This document shows positions 33,241 to 43,582 of a stretch of 64,000 nt of DNA, in pieces. Under the pieces are notes generated by a model. That model made no database searches. It was not told the origin of the DNA and saw only the letters and a list, made by a program, of their open reading frames with translations. Position 1 is the stretch's first letter. Each line of letters starts with the position of its first letter. The stretch spans positions 62,001 through 126,000 of the forward strand of contig JAPJBO010000479.1 in NCBI GenBank assembly GCA_030068145.1. Direction: 5' to 3'. The translations under genes and the position numbers were made by a program. This DNA is from Diplonema papillatum (Eukaryota; Euglenozoa; Diplonemea; Diplonemida; Diplonemidae).

Positions 33241-35213
33241 CCTTCTTCTCCCCCAGCAGCCCCACCTGTCCAACTTCGGTCAGATGATTTCAGTTTTGAA
33301 GTACTGGAGACAGTAGGTATGGAGGGCGCAGGTCTTGCTTCGTTTCTTTAATTCTGAAGGGGACCCGCACCAGGCAGTCCCGACTGTCCAACCTCAGTCA
33401 ACCTTTGAGAGTGAAAAGTTCGAAAGTTCGCGCGAGGATCCGATTTTGCGATGGGATGATGCCTAACGTCAGCTGTATGTATGCGACCCCATGGTACGCA
33501 ACCCCATGGCACCGGGTCCCCGTGGGGAGACCCGGTGCATTGTTTGGTGGTACCACCAACTCACCACCTAGCCTTTTCGTTCAAGCGTTTATTGTGGTGG
33601 TTTCAGAGCGAACGTGCATGAGTGTATTGGATTTACGACAGGTTCTATTGGTTTCCCCTGCTTTTGAGGTTAGGAACGCTGATCAACCACCAAAGCACGC
33701 GCCTGCCTGCATACTTTTAGACTGGTTGTTCGCTTGTGGATCCAGGGTTTTAGAGTCACCTGCAAACCCGTTTCTTAATGGTATCGTATAATGGTATGCG
33801 TATCTTATTTGCGGTAGTAGTGATGCCCGTGCGTGTCTCTGTTGCCTGTTGCCGACGATTCGCGCTCTCGTTTCCGATGGGGGTTTTGGTGGATACAAAT
33901 GTATGGCGACCCAAGCGTGCGAGGTGTTGACTTCATCAAAATACGGATCGTGACCCGTCTGCGTAAGAACAGTGAAAATTGGTATCTCTAGTGATCCTAT
34001 GCAGACGAGACATTGTTCACAGCAGTGGATTAGAGTGTGCGGGGCCCCAATTACAGTGTCCGCACAAATTTCACGGCAGCATTGAATGCTCGTCTGCCCG
34101 GGACTCGGCAGAATTTCTTGAAAACTTGGAGAGAATAACTCGAATTCACAACAGCCAATGTACACCTTGGACAAAGTGAACATCGGCCAACCCTAAATAG
34201 CCAGGGGCAGTGTGCACCTTGACTTGACCTTTCTGCCTGCTCATCCCCGGGTTCGCAGGCATGGGCATTCTGGAGAAGTGAGAACGCGGACGCGTGCGGT
34301 TGCAGAAAATAGCGTGCCAGGGCACGAACAAAAATGTGGCGCCCCCTGCAAGTTTTGGGTGGTGTTTTCTTCAAACGTAGGTACTGGATGCGAAACCTTG
34401 TGGTTGGTTGGATAACATTTTCGGTCTCAAGGGGAACCGGGGGCCAAGGATAGCTTCTGACGTGTTTCGAAAGTGGCACCGTAGAAAAGCAGATGAAACT
34501 ACTATATTTGGGAGATTGCAGTTAATACTCTGATGGACTTTCAATGCGAGTAGTCTTTGTTGCAGTGTAGAAACGCTAAAAACGCTAAAAATCGAAGGTG
34601 GAAAGACTAAAGCGGTCATTCTGGTCCACGACTGGAGAATTCAAAGGAATGAATGCATGGCCAGTCGAATGGAGCATGAAGCGTGGGGCAAGAACGCTGT
34701 TCGCTGGATTGGGTGCAGAAACTTAGCACAGAGTATTTCCGTCAGGTGCCCAAAACATCCCGAAATTGCAACCTGAGCATTCCTCTTCGTTATGCTTTGC
34801 TTCTTACTCTCGGTTCGGCTCTGCAGGTGGCATTCAGCCAGATGGGTCGCCAGACGCGACGTATCTTCACGACAATGCTGGGCCCTGAGTGCCTCGGATT
34901 GCACATTGGCCACCTTTGCCTGGGGCCTGGGTGATGGTGCAGCGCCATTTTTTTCCTTCTTCCCCCGCCGGCTCTTCCAGATTTGGACTGACAGTCCAAA
35001 TGTGGATATAGAAGCTAATCCCCTGAATCACCCCTCTCTGAAAAGCAGAACCGGAGTCCGAGCGGGCAGCAACGAAGGGACACAAACGTTTACTGTGATG
35101 GGTTTCTCGTTTCTTAGTAAACACTTGACAAACGTTTGCTCCGCTGCGCGGTGAAACCTCGCTTCAGAAGCTGGAACTAAAGAAGGTGTGCCCGACCGAA
35201 AAGCCCTGACGGA

Positions 35214-35277
35214 CTTGGCGACTTGATGTATTGCGTGCAGGCAAGCATTCCTGTATGCAATACATCAAGTCGCCAAG
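35214..35277 (+). ncRNA. 64-nt near-perfect hairpin, possible small-RNA precursor
   Basis: A 28-bp stem closes an 8-nt loop. Left arm CTTGGCGACTTGATGTATTG then CGTGCAGG; right arm CCTGTATGCAATACATCAAG then TCGCCAAG. The arms differ at two positions, and in a plus-strand RNA both become G-U pairs, so the RNA stem is unbroken; in a minus-strand RNA they would be A-C mismatches. No protein-coding context. It could be a microRNA-like precursor, or simply a young inverted repeat. Confidence 0.4.
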
Positions 35278-36023
35278 GTCCTGGGAGGACACGATGATAG
35301 ATCACTACAAGCATGCATGCAACCGAGGGATACATGGGCGCTTCTGTAGACTGAAACTCTTTCTGGCTTGGTTTCCAGCCTAGTTCTTCGCTGGTTTTCG
35401 ATTCGCGATGCTTCTTCTGTGCGTTTGCGTTAACCTTCTTTCTTCAAATACTACAGTTGTACTGAAGGGAACACTTCCGGAACAGCGGTAGCACGCTCTA
35501 GTGAGCAACAAATTCATTCCCGCATGTTTTCTAACTAAAAGAAAAAAAACGGACGCTTTGTGTTGTTTGTGCGTGTCGGCTGACCTTCCTTCTTTTCTGG
35601 CCCTGTTTGCGATGATCAGCACACAGAGTCATGTCCCTACTAGTAGAGGTCTGAAGATGTGCCTTCCCCGCATCGGAGATTTGGGGAGCGCAACGTTGCT
35701 GAAGCCATGAAACCCACACGAAACCTCGCACCTACGGAATTCTGGTCCCAGTTCATGAAATGCACTGCATTGCGCGGCGTCGCACAGGACCTTCTCTTTT
35801 GCCCCTCTCGACCTTCCAAACTCGGGTGGGGAACCGCCAAAATACGCGTTGCCCACGTCTTTCTATTGGGCTTCTCAATTGTAGGGCTACCCGCAAGGTT
35901 GTTGGGCGCTAAAAAGAACAAGGTTCGGCAATTAAAGACAATAAGCGAAAGCAAACTCAGAGGTTTGGCCTGTACTCATTTTGAAGGAGGCTAGAAGGGG
36001 GGGAGGGGTTTGCAAGAACGTGC

Positions 36024-38455
36024 ACGGTGCACTAGTAAAAGTGAAAAAGGTGTTTTGACTAGTCATTTTACTAGTGAAAAAGCATGACTAGTGCACTAGT
36101 AAAAACACTAGTAAAAATGACTAGTGCACTAGTAAAAATGACTGGTGCACTAGTCAAAATGACTAGTGTCCTAGTAGAAATCCACCTGTTCCGAACCGAA
36201 ATCTGGGCTATTTTGTAGATTTCAGAGGGTCCCACGGCATGTTGGACCGGGAAAAAGTCGAAGTACTTTTCAAAACCCCCAAAAGTCCAAAAAAGTTCCG
36301 GTCCAAATATTTTACAGTAGGGTTCACGCCCACAAGGAAGTTTAGAATCCAAGAATACGATAAGATATGATACATGTGGTGCCTACAGTCAAGGGCGCGC
36401 CCAAGTCCGTTAACAGCGCCCTACAACTTGGAGGTCGCTACTTTAGCCAGACGCAGAAGGTGGCGAGTCGCTGAGCGTAGTCGGCACGCGGCGTCGCCGG
36501 GCCATACGGAGCAGGGCCGGCGGCATGCCCGCGGAAGGACTCGACCTCGGCGAGCTCGCAGTGAAGCGAGCGTCGCTGAGTGAAGGCGACGTCCTGGCCG
36601 CCGAGTGGCGGTCACGCGCGTTTTTGACGGTGGATGCCGACGACAGCGGGCTGCTGGCGTTCAAGGAGTTGATCAAGTATAGCCGGTCCCGGACGTCGTG
36701 TTCCGGCACGTGGTCGGCGACGGGGGCAATCTCATGAGTCGCCCCGCCATGCTCACCCGAGCTGCTTGTCTACGCGACCCAGGCTACGCCCATAGTCATG
36801 ATCATGCAACCACGAGTTTTAAGGACGAACAGAAACTAAAGGTAACCTGAACCAATTTGGACGCGTTTGCGGCCCGGAATTCGGGAAGCTTTGGAATGTT
36901 CGCACAATCTGCCGGTCCCATCATTGGTGTAACGGAAACATGAAACAGTGCAAAAGCTGCTTCGGTCAGACTTCAAAATACCGCCAAAAACTGAAAACCC
37001 CAGGGAAAAGTCCAAAACTTTCAGAACCTCCAAAAGCCCAAAACTTTAACTCTAAAAAGTCCAAAAAGATTCCGGTCCAAAGAAGTTCCGGTCCAATATT
37101 TTTCCGAATGCGGTTCCCAACGCGATTCCTTACTGTGCGATAGACGAAAGCTGGGGGTCAGTTGTCTGTCACGAGCATCATTCAACAAAGCCAGTTCTGC
37201 AGGAATAAGTTACGATTACTCGTCGGTTTGTGTTTTGCGGCTGAACATGCAGAACTGTGGTCGCTTTTTTGGTGGGCCACCCCGACTCTTCCCCCACAGG
37301 AACCGGGCTGAGTATTGAGTTCTAGAAAGTGCAAGTGCCATGAAGGCAAGCAGCACCACAGCTGAGGACGGGGAGTTTCTGGGAACTTGTTGCCTACTGG
37401 GAGCGTTATACAGCTTGCCTGCCTCATGCTCTTCCGCACTTACTACTAGTAGCTCTCAATGCCCGATAGACAGTGCGTTGTGAATTCAAGCTAATCCGAG
37501 GCGGTGATTTTTATTGTCGTTGTGAACAACCGAAGATGCGAAAGAAGCTGCTTTCACAAATAGTACACCGGCTACGCGATTCACCTTACTGTGCGGTAGA
37601 CCCGACGAGTAGAAACCAGAACCTGCTGGTGTCCCACCCGACGAAAGCTTTGAGCAGTTGATCGGTGGGCTCAATGGTCGTTAGCACGTCCCGAAACGAC
37701 AAAGAAACGTGACTTCCAGGCATTCGAAATGCCTGGACAAAGCACCACGACGTGTTGACTGGCACACAACGCGCGCGCCACAGGCTACAAGACTGGTTTT
37801 CCGCGGCGGCGTGAAAGAGGAAGCACGCAATGGGAGAGTGCCTCCAACACTAGAAAGCGGAGCACATAGCAGTGAGCAACGACACTATTTGTGGAATGTG
37901 CGCAACACAAAGCCTTGCATGCAAACAGTTCACAGGCGGACAAAGCCAGCACCTGTTGCACATTCATGTTGGGAAGCTCGGCAAGAATCGTGGGTTTTAG
38001 GGAACCCACTACTGTAAATGCACTGTGTCCGGTGCGATGCCAAGGCGATAGGAGCGCCATGAACGACAAGCCGAATCTACGGACCAGAGTTTGGATGTGG
38101 TCGGAAGCCCGCATTATTCCAGTGTCTGAAACCTGTCACGACATGTCTCTGACCTCACCGTGCAGGGATAGCACTGTCGTTTGCACTATGTTTGCTAAGC
38201 CATACAAGCTCAGGGACTTTCCCAAGAAACCAACCAAAACCCTCGCAACTCGGCCTGTCTCGCGAAAACTGGGGTTGCCCAGGTGGTTTGTGGTGTCTGG
38301 GCACCGGTGGTCACGGTAGTGCCGTGGAACCCCTCGAAAACTCTCAAAACACCCAGGACTTGGGTCCAGGTTAGGTGGATTTTGTCTAAATCACTAGTCA
38401 TTTTTACTAGTGCACTAGTCATTTTTACTAGTGCACTAGTCATTTTTACTAGTGG
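36024..38455. mobile_element. candidate CACTA-like element with ACTAGT subterminal repeats
   Basis: A left cluster (36024-36175) starts CACGGTGCACTAGT and holds about a dozen ACTAGT/ACTAG words spaced by TAAAAATG-like linkers; an inverted cluster at 38393-38455 has the same words. Just inside each cluster, in opposite orientation, are AATCCACCT and a GG(G/T)TCCCACGGCA-like block, giving imperfect inverted ends of roughly 200 bp. Subterminal short repeats and CACTA within the end motif resemble En/Spm-type DNA transposons, which is inference. No transposase frame was found. The interior has an EF-hand exon (36525-36737) and a block at 36840-37140 related to the left inner sequence (TTCCGGTCCAA words). 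Confidence 0.45.
36525..36737 (+). pseudogene. EF-hand gene fragment inside the candidate DNA transposon
   Basis: The plus-strand frame encodes 70 residues including AFLTVDADDSGLLAFKELIK, a canonical EF-hand: loop DADDSGLLAFKE has D1, D3, S5, G6, L8 and E12 with hydrophobic flanking helices. The preceding sequence (LDLGELAVKRASLSEGDVLA) is also coding-like and GC-rich compared with its AT-richer surroundings. Only one EF-hand is present where most proteins have two or four, and the frame then runs into non-coding-like sequence, so this is a captured or stranded exon rather than a full gene. Confidence 0.5.
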
Positions 38456-38469
38456 CACGGTACAGGTGG

Positions 38470-38632
38470 TCCTGAGCTAGACAGACCAGACGAACACTGC
38501 TGTCCTGTCTGCAGACACTCAGGTTCCGCGCTGATGATGGTCCGCCTTATGTGTCCGTGGCTTAACTGAGACACGGCGGCAGACGGGACCGGTGCGGTAT
38601 TGAGCACATATCCATTCCAAGCAACGGTGCAC
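38470..38632 (-). repeat. dispersed repeat family F1, inverted copy
   Basis: Reverse complement of F1: CTGTCCTGTCTGCAGACAC, CGCGCTGATGATGGTCCGCC, TATGTGTCCGTGGCTTAA and GAGCACATATCCATTCCAAG. It is flanked on both sides by ACTAGT clusters. Confidence 0.85.
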
Positions 38633-38700
38633 TAGTCAAGGACTTTTTTGACTTTGACTAGTGGTTTTACTAGTCAAAATTTTGACTATAAAAAGACTAA
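38622..38700 (+). repeat. ACTAGT cluster starting at ACGGTGCACTAGT
   Basis: Begins at the break in the preceding F1 copy (CCAAGCA/ACGGTGCACTAGTC) and contains TTTGACTAGTGG and TTTTACTAGTC. It is probably the end of another ACTAGT-type element. Confidence 0.6.
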
Positions 38701-39194
38701 GAGCACCGACAATCAACACGGGGAACTTTTCTAGGTCAAGACGATCTCAAGGATTGGCCGACTGAGAGCTCTCGACGAATTGTGTGGCGGTGCACGGCCG
38801 CTCCTGGTTGGCGGAGTATTCTCGAACACTGGCTTCGTGATTCGTTCGCAACATCAACAGTTCGTCTGGCACGCTAATGCTTCGCGAAAGGGGGGAGAGC
38901 CTGGGTCCGAACTCGTGGCTGTGTCGAAAAATACATTCCGAGGACGTTTTTGAACGCTTCCTGAATCCGTTGAGCTCAAGGACCGTCTGGCCTGGAATGG
39001 AATAGTAAACGAATTGCATCTCGTGCCAGAGAGTTTTTCCTCTTTGGTAATCGTTCAGGGCCAAAAACCCTGGAATTTCTTCCAGAGCCCCGGGCCCCGG
39101 GTTACAGGTACCCCTGCGGGGGAGGTGTCGAAGAGGTATACACGACAAACCCGCAGAAACACAAATCAAAGAAGTGCGTAGTTTTGTTGTGAAG

Positions 39195-39390
39195 AAATGC
39201 CTTGTGCTCATTTCGAAGGAGGCTAGAGGGGGAGAAAACAATACAACTACAAAGTGGGTTTTTGTGTTGAACGCTTGCGCCCGCCACTAAACCCAGCTTT
39301 ACCTGTGTTTCGTGTGGGCTACAGCCCATTTACCTCCTTTTTGATCTATCGCAACTGGCAGTCTCCACAAGCGTTTCCTACAAAGCAGGT
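39195..39390 (+). repeat. dispersed repeat family F4
   Basis: TGCCTTGTGCTCATTTCGAA, GGCTAGAGGGGGAGAAAAC and ACAACTACAAAGTGGGTTTT match 25620-25810; the 3' half, with GTTTCGTGTGGGCTACAGC and GCAACTGGCAGTCTCC, also matches 48950-49060. Confidence 0.85.
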
Positions 39391-39399
39391 GCTTATACA

Positions 39400-39600
39400 A
39401 AAATAAGAGCTCGTCACTCGCACAACCGCGGCTGACACAAAACTAATGATGATGATGACGATGGGAAGAGAGAGCTATTTTCGTTGAACGCAGTGCGTGA
39501 TCGTTCTTTACGTAAAGCTGGATTCAGGACGCAAAGTGAAAATGCCACGTGCGGCGACGAGCTTCTCATTTCCTCCAACATTTCATGTTTGGTAACAAAA
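39400..39600 (+). repeat. dispersed repeat family F5
   Basis: GAGCTCGTCACTCGCACAAC, TTTTCGTTGAACGCAGTGC, TTTACGTAAAGCTGGATTCA and CCTCCAACATTTCATGTT match 41540-41765, and in part 39900-40040. Confidence 0.8.
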
Positions 39601-40109
39601 AAAACTTGGGGACTTTTTTTCTGTTGAACGCTTGCACCAGGGTCCTGCCCCGAGGAGCGAAAAGTGGTTGGAACTTCTAATACTCGACGTTAGGGCGGAT
39701 CGCCACGCACGAAGGACGGATGGGAAGAACAGCCAATTTACTACCTCCTTAGTGAACTCGGATTTTTTGTTTCAGCACGTTTGCTCCTTTTTAAGAGTGA
39801 AAGTTCGCTTGAAAATCCGGGGTTCCGGGTGACCTAAGTCAATATGGGAAGATATCCTCGCTCGGCTTTTATTTGCAACCTGGCGGCCACCGATTGCAAC
39901 GCAGCATCGAGCTCGTTCCTCGCGCAACCTCAAAACTAACAATGGCGACGCCTCATCGATTTTACGTTTAACTTATGCTGGGTTCAAGCGCGGTTTGCCG
40001 TGACGAGCTTCCCATTCCCCCAGCATTTCATGTTTGGCAAGACGGTTGAGTCGCAGCTCTAGACAGAACAGATGGAAAAAAGAAGGTGGTGCTATTCTCC
40101 GCAGGATAC

Positions 40110-40235
40110 GGGGGGGGGGGGGGGGGGGGGCGGCTAAGTTGGATGGAAACGCCGTTTCTTTTAGTTTTTTCGAAATAAGGAAACGGAAACGGAAACGGAA
40201 ACGGAAACGTTTCCGTTTCTTTTAAAAGAAACGCC
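40110..40235. repeat. poly-G run and GGAAAC hexamer palindrome
   Basis: A run of 21 G is followed by GGATGGAAACGCC and five GGAAAC hexamers that turn directly into GTTTCC and TTTTAAAAGAAACG, forming an imperfect palindrome. A related block lies in reverse orientation at 41270-41397. Confidence 0.85.
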
Positions 40236-41269
40236 GGAAGGCTCTTCATGCTGAGGGGTCCTATAAGATACCACTTCACGGGTCCTTCTGTGTGTCCGTC
40301 GGGTGTCCGTTTCCAGCCAAATTTTGGCTTTCCTTTCAGAGGGCGGGATCACCTTCTTCTTTTGATCTACCAGCGGGCACTTCTCTTCCTCCGTCTTCTG
40401 GCGGGCTCTCTGACTCTTCAGGGCCCTTCCTGGGCTGTTCCGACTTGGCTCGGCCCCTTCTTGTGTGTCGTCGCGGCCTCGTTTGTGCAGAGCAGTCGCC
40501 GGTGCTCACCGCTTTCTTTCGTCGCCGATCTGACACGAGCAAATAGGTAACCACAAGCTACTGATGCAGAATGTCGTCACATGTGGATGTTTTCTGACAC
40601 CAGATTCCACTCTTCTGTGCCTACCACTTCGTCTTCTGCTGCTTCCAACCCACGTTCTCATGTGAGTGGGGCTTGTTGAATCTGCCGTCCTCTTCTGCAT
40701 TGTTGGTGGTTTCTTCCTGCCGTCGTTGTCTATGCTCCGACAACACCGCCCCTTCCGGTGACGGTTGCCACCCGTCGTCGTATGCAAGGTGCACTGTGGC
40801 AAGCGATGTTTAACGCACACATTACTGCGTGGCCATCGCTTTTCTGGCGGGTTCAACATTGCCCCGGCATACGTGTGCCCTTCTCACCTCCTGATGCTGA
40901 TTGCACTCCCTCTTTGTCTTACACCGCCGAAAGACCCCGGTCTTGTAGCCTGTGGCGCTGAACGATCGTATCTGTAGAGTCTATTATTGGAAGCGGATGT
41001 GCTTTCCCGATCGTCTTCAGCGCGTTGGCCAACAGCCTCGCATAACAGAGCATCGTCGCCACAACAGCCATTGGTGTAAAGAGCTGCAGACCTCAAAGTC
41101 ATCACAACCGGATGCGTGTGGTTGCGTCTGCTCCACGCGGTCGCAACTCTTATGCTTCTTTCCTCCCTCTTTTCGGAGCCTCCTTGTCCATGGTTTCCCA
41201 CTGGATTGCGGGGTCCGCCGTTCGGAACACATTTCCGGTCGGACGTTCAGCCAGTATACTAGTGGCATA

Positions 41270-41397
41270 CCAGCCGTTTCTTTTGAAAAGAAACGGCGTT
41301 TCCATCCACCGCCAAAAAGAAGGAAACGGAAACGGAAACGGAAACGGAAACGTTTCCAACGTTTCCATCCTACATAGCCCTAGGGGGGGGGGGGGAC
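41270..41397. repeat. GGAAAC hexamer palindrome and poly-G run
   Basis: GTTTCTTTTGAAAAGAAACG, then five GGAAAC hexamers, GTTTCC, GTTTCCATCC and a run of about 13 G. Its reverse complement parallels 40110-40235, so the pair brackets about 1 kb with inverted ends. I see no transposase in between. Confidence 0.8.
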
Positions 41398-41539
41398 CTT
41401 GGGAAGTACAGGGATCGGTCCAGCTTCAGGGTATGTTCGGCTTTCCGACTCCCGCGACCGTGGGCAGTACAAACTCGAGGTACAGGCAACTATTCCTGGT
41501 ATTAGCTTGCTCTCCTATCGCAGTTTCGAATCGCGGTCC

Positions 41540-41765
41540 AAATCTGCAAACTGACGAGCGGGAAAATACGAGAGAGAAATCGTCACTTGCACGCCCGCGG
41601 CTGATACAAAGCGAACGGGGAGCAGGGTTGTTTTCGTTGAACGCAGTGCCTGGTCGTTTTTACGTAAAGCTGGATTCAGGGACGCAAGTGAAAACGCCAC
41701 GGTTTGCGGCTTCGAGCTTATCACTTCCTCCAACATTTCATGTTCGGTCAAAAGCACATCCTTTT
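41540..41765 (+). repeat. dispersed repeat family F5
   Basis: AAATCGTCACTTGCACGCC, GGCTGATACAAAGC, TTTTCGTTGAACGCAGTGC, TTTACGTAAAGCTGGATTCA and ACATTTCATGTTCGGT match 39400-39600. Confidence 0.8.
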
Positions 41766-42525
41766 GGACGACCTTGACATGCGCGAGACCAAGGCAAACC
41801 TAGCTCAATGATGGAGGCCCAGAGCTGCATGCCGTGAAACTTTGACACCTGTGCTGGATGCCACAGCGCCCACGATCGCTGCTCCGCTGGTCAAGTTGCG
41901 AATGTCTATACGCCCCCGAGGGCATGACCGCGCGAAGCTAAATCCACTGCTGCTAAACAGCGGACCAAACTCGCAAAGACCGCCTGGAAGCTATTTCCCG
42001 GGGGACGTGCACTTTTAGGAAAGAAAAAAAGGAATCGGTTTTGGAAACGGGTCTCTGGACAGGCAGCCTGAGGCTTGTCGTCGTTGTGCATGAGAACCGG
42101 GCAGGGCTAGGACTAGATGAGGCAGGGTGTCTACTGAGAGGTAGAAAAGGGGGAACACAAAGAAACAGCGAGATCCGCGAGGCTCAAGCAGGGGATCTGC
42201 CTTCCGACCAAAAAAGATAGGCGCTTCGTTTTGTTTGTGCGTGCCGGTTGATCGTTTTCCCACTTGTATTTACCCTGTGTGTATTCAGGTAAGGAATTCT
42301 GATCAACCACCAAAACACGCTGCCTACGTCTTTTTAGCCTGCACAGTACATTGAAGGGCAACCCACAAGATTGTTAGTACTAAAAAAAAAAACTAGGCTG
42401 GACTCACTTCGGAGTTTGTTTCGTTTGTCATGGAGGCGCGAGCACTGGGCACAAGCACTGCCTGCAGCTCGTCAGGAATACCCGTTTTGGCGACGCTAAA
42501 CTGCCGGAGTTTCACCTTAGGCGGT

Positions 42526-42600
42526 GAGGTCCAGCCTCAGAAGCTGGAGTTAAAGAGGGTGTGCCCGAGTCACATCCGACAAGCAGGTGTGCTTGGGCCA
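42526..42600. repeat. F2 element, one end
   Basis: GGCGGTGAGGTCCAGCCTCA, GAAGCTGGAGTTAAAGAGG and GTGTGCCCGAGTCACATCC form the left end of an F2 element; no right end was found. Confidence 0.75.
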
Positions 42601-42639
42601 ATTCACCTACCCACCTGATAGCGACCTGATGAGCTCGAT

Positions 42640-43265
42640 TACGTGGCGAATACACTGTGCAGGTGCCTTGGGCTCCCGCAGACGGTGGCCATGGAAATCG
42701 GCATCTGGTGGTCAAGCGATCCACCCGTAGTTGGCCGCGTACTGGTATCACAGAGAAGCGCGATGAACAGGACGGCGTCCACGCGCAGAAAGGCTGCGAC
42801 CAGACGCAAAGGACCGACGAATGCTCTTCTTGCGCGGAAGCGAGCGCTTTGGTTGACGTCGGAGGTCTAAGAAGGCAGTCGAGCACTATGATGCAGTTAG
42901 ATGTCCTGCCGGTCGACACCGGGTTGCCCTTCCCGAGCGACACAGCCTCCCCAGACACGTCACCGTGCACCTCCGACGACACCTTTACTTTCATTAACAG
43001 AACGTGCAGGTGACTTGGGCTCCCACAAACAGCAGGACGGTGGCCATGGAAGTCGGCGGTCGATAATGAGTGTGTAACAACTCACCTGCATTCCCAAAAT
43101 AGACGATGCTCAAGCAATCCAGTTGGCCGCATGTACTGGTAGCGTTAAACAGGACGGCGTTCACGTGAAAAAAGCTGCGAGCATACGCAAAGGACGAACG
43201 AATGCTCTTCTTGCGCGGATGCGAGCGCTTGGTGAATGCCGGAGGTCCATAAAGGCAGCACTATG
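42640..43265 (-). pseudogene. decayed partial copies of the DIL gene
   Basis: Two fragments copy the middle of the gene at 43573-45128. The first (about 42640-43010) includes counterparts of VKVSSEVHDDV, ALGKGN, VPTGRT, KALASAQ and VEHSLVLCVCSQ in broken order and frame; the second (about 43110-43260) repeats the GCGTTAAACAGGACGGCGTT to TTCTTGCGCGGATGCGAGCG part. Blocks are out of order relative to the gene, so rearrangement accompanied duplication. Both lie 3' of the functional-looking gene, before the 11-bp array. Confidence 0.7.
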
Positions 43266-43278
43266 AGCAGTTAGCTTG

Positions 43279-43582
43279 AATGAGCACTAGATGAGCACTA
43301 GATTGGCATCAGATGAGCACTAGATGAAAACTAGACGAGCACTAGATGAGCACTAGATGAGCACTAGATGAACACTAGATGAACACTAGATGAACACTAG
43401 ATGAACACTAGATGAGTACTAGATGAACACTAAATGAACACTAGATGAGCATTAGATGAGCACTAGATGAACACTAGATGAACACTAGATGAGCACTAGA
43501 TGAGCACTAGATGAACACTAGATGAACACTAGATGAGCACTAGATGAACACTAAATGAACACTAGATGAGCATTAGATGAGC
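43279..43582. repeat. 11-bp tandem array (GAGCACTAGAT), about 27 units
   Basis: Units alternate mainly between GAGCACTAGAT and GAACACTAGAT, with GAGCATTAGAT and GAACACTAAAT variants. The variant order around 43425 recurs at 43546, exactly 121 bp (11 units) later, showing a higher-order duplication. Its right edge provides the stop codon of the minus-strand DIL gene. Confidence 0.95.

Larger units (their letters stand above)
31835..36023. other. 4-kb spacer with dispersed repeats
   Basis: No gene recognised. F1 (32222-32445), F6 (33095-33240) and an RNA-like hairpin (35214-35277) are listed separately. An F2 end-like stretch (CGCTTCAGAAGCTGGAACT) lies near 35160. The plus-strand frame around 34990-35040 reads VDIEANP, resembling a degenerate 2A/LINE-type DVExNPGP motif without its essential end. 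Confidence 0.45.
38701..42525. other. mosaic of dispersed repeats, no gene recognised
   Basis: Apart from the F4, F5 and GGAAAC features listed, short ORFs overlap without domains. A small block near 42225-42390 (TTGATCGTTTTCCCACTTGT, GATCAACCACCAAA, AAGGGCAACCCACAAGATTG) recurs near 61795-62045 and in part near 33670. Confidence 0.45.

Noticed and set aside
34990-35045. VDIEANP, resembling a 2A/LINE-type DVExNPGP motif
   Set aside because: It lacks the final Gly-Pro and is not in a frame with any LINE domain; too short to support an element.
36024-36175. CRISPR-like reading of the ACTAGT cluster
   Set aside because: Spacing is irregular, units are palindromic 6-mers and the host is a eukaryote; the same words recur inverted at 38393-38455.
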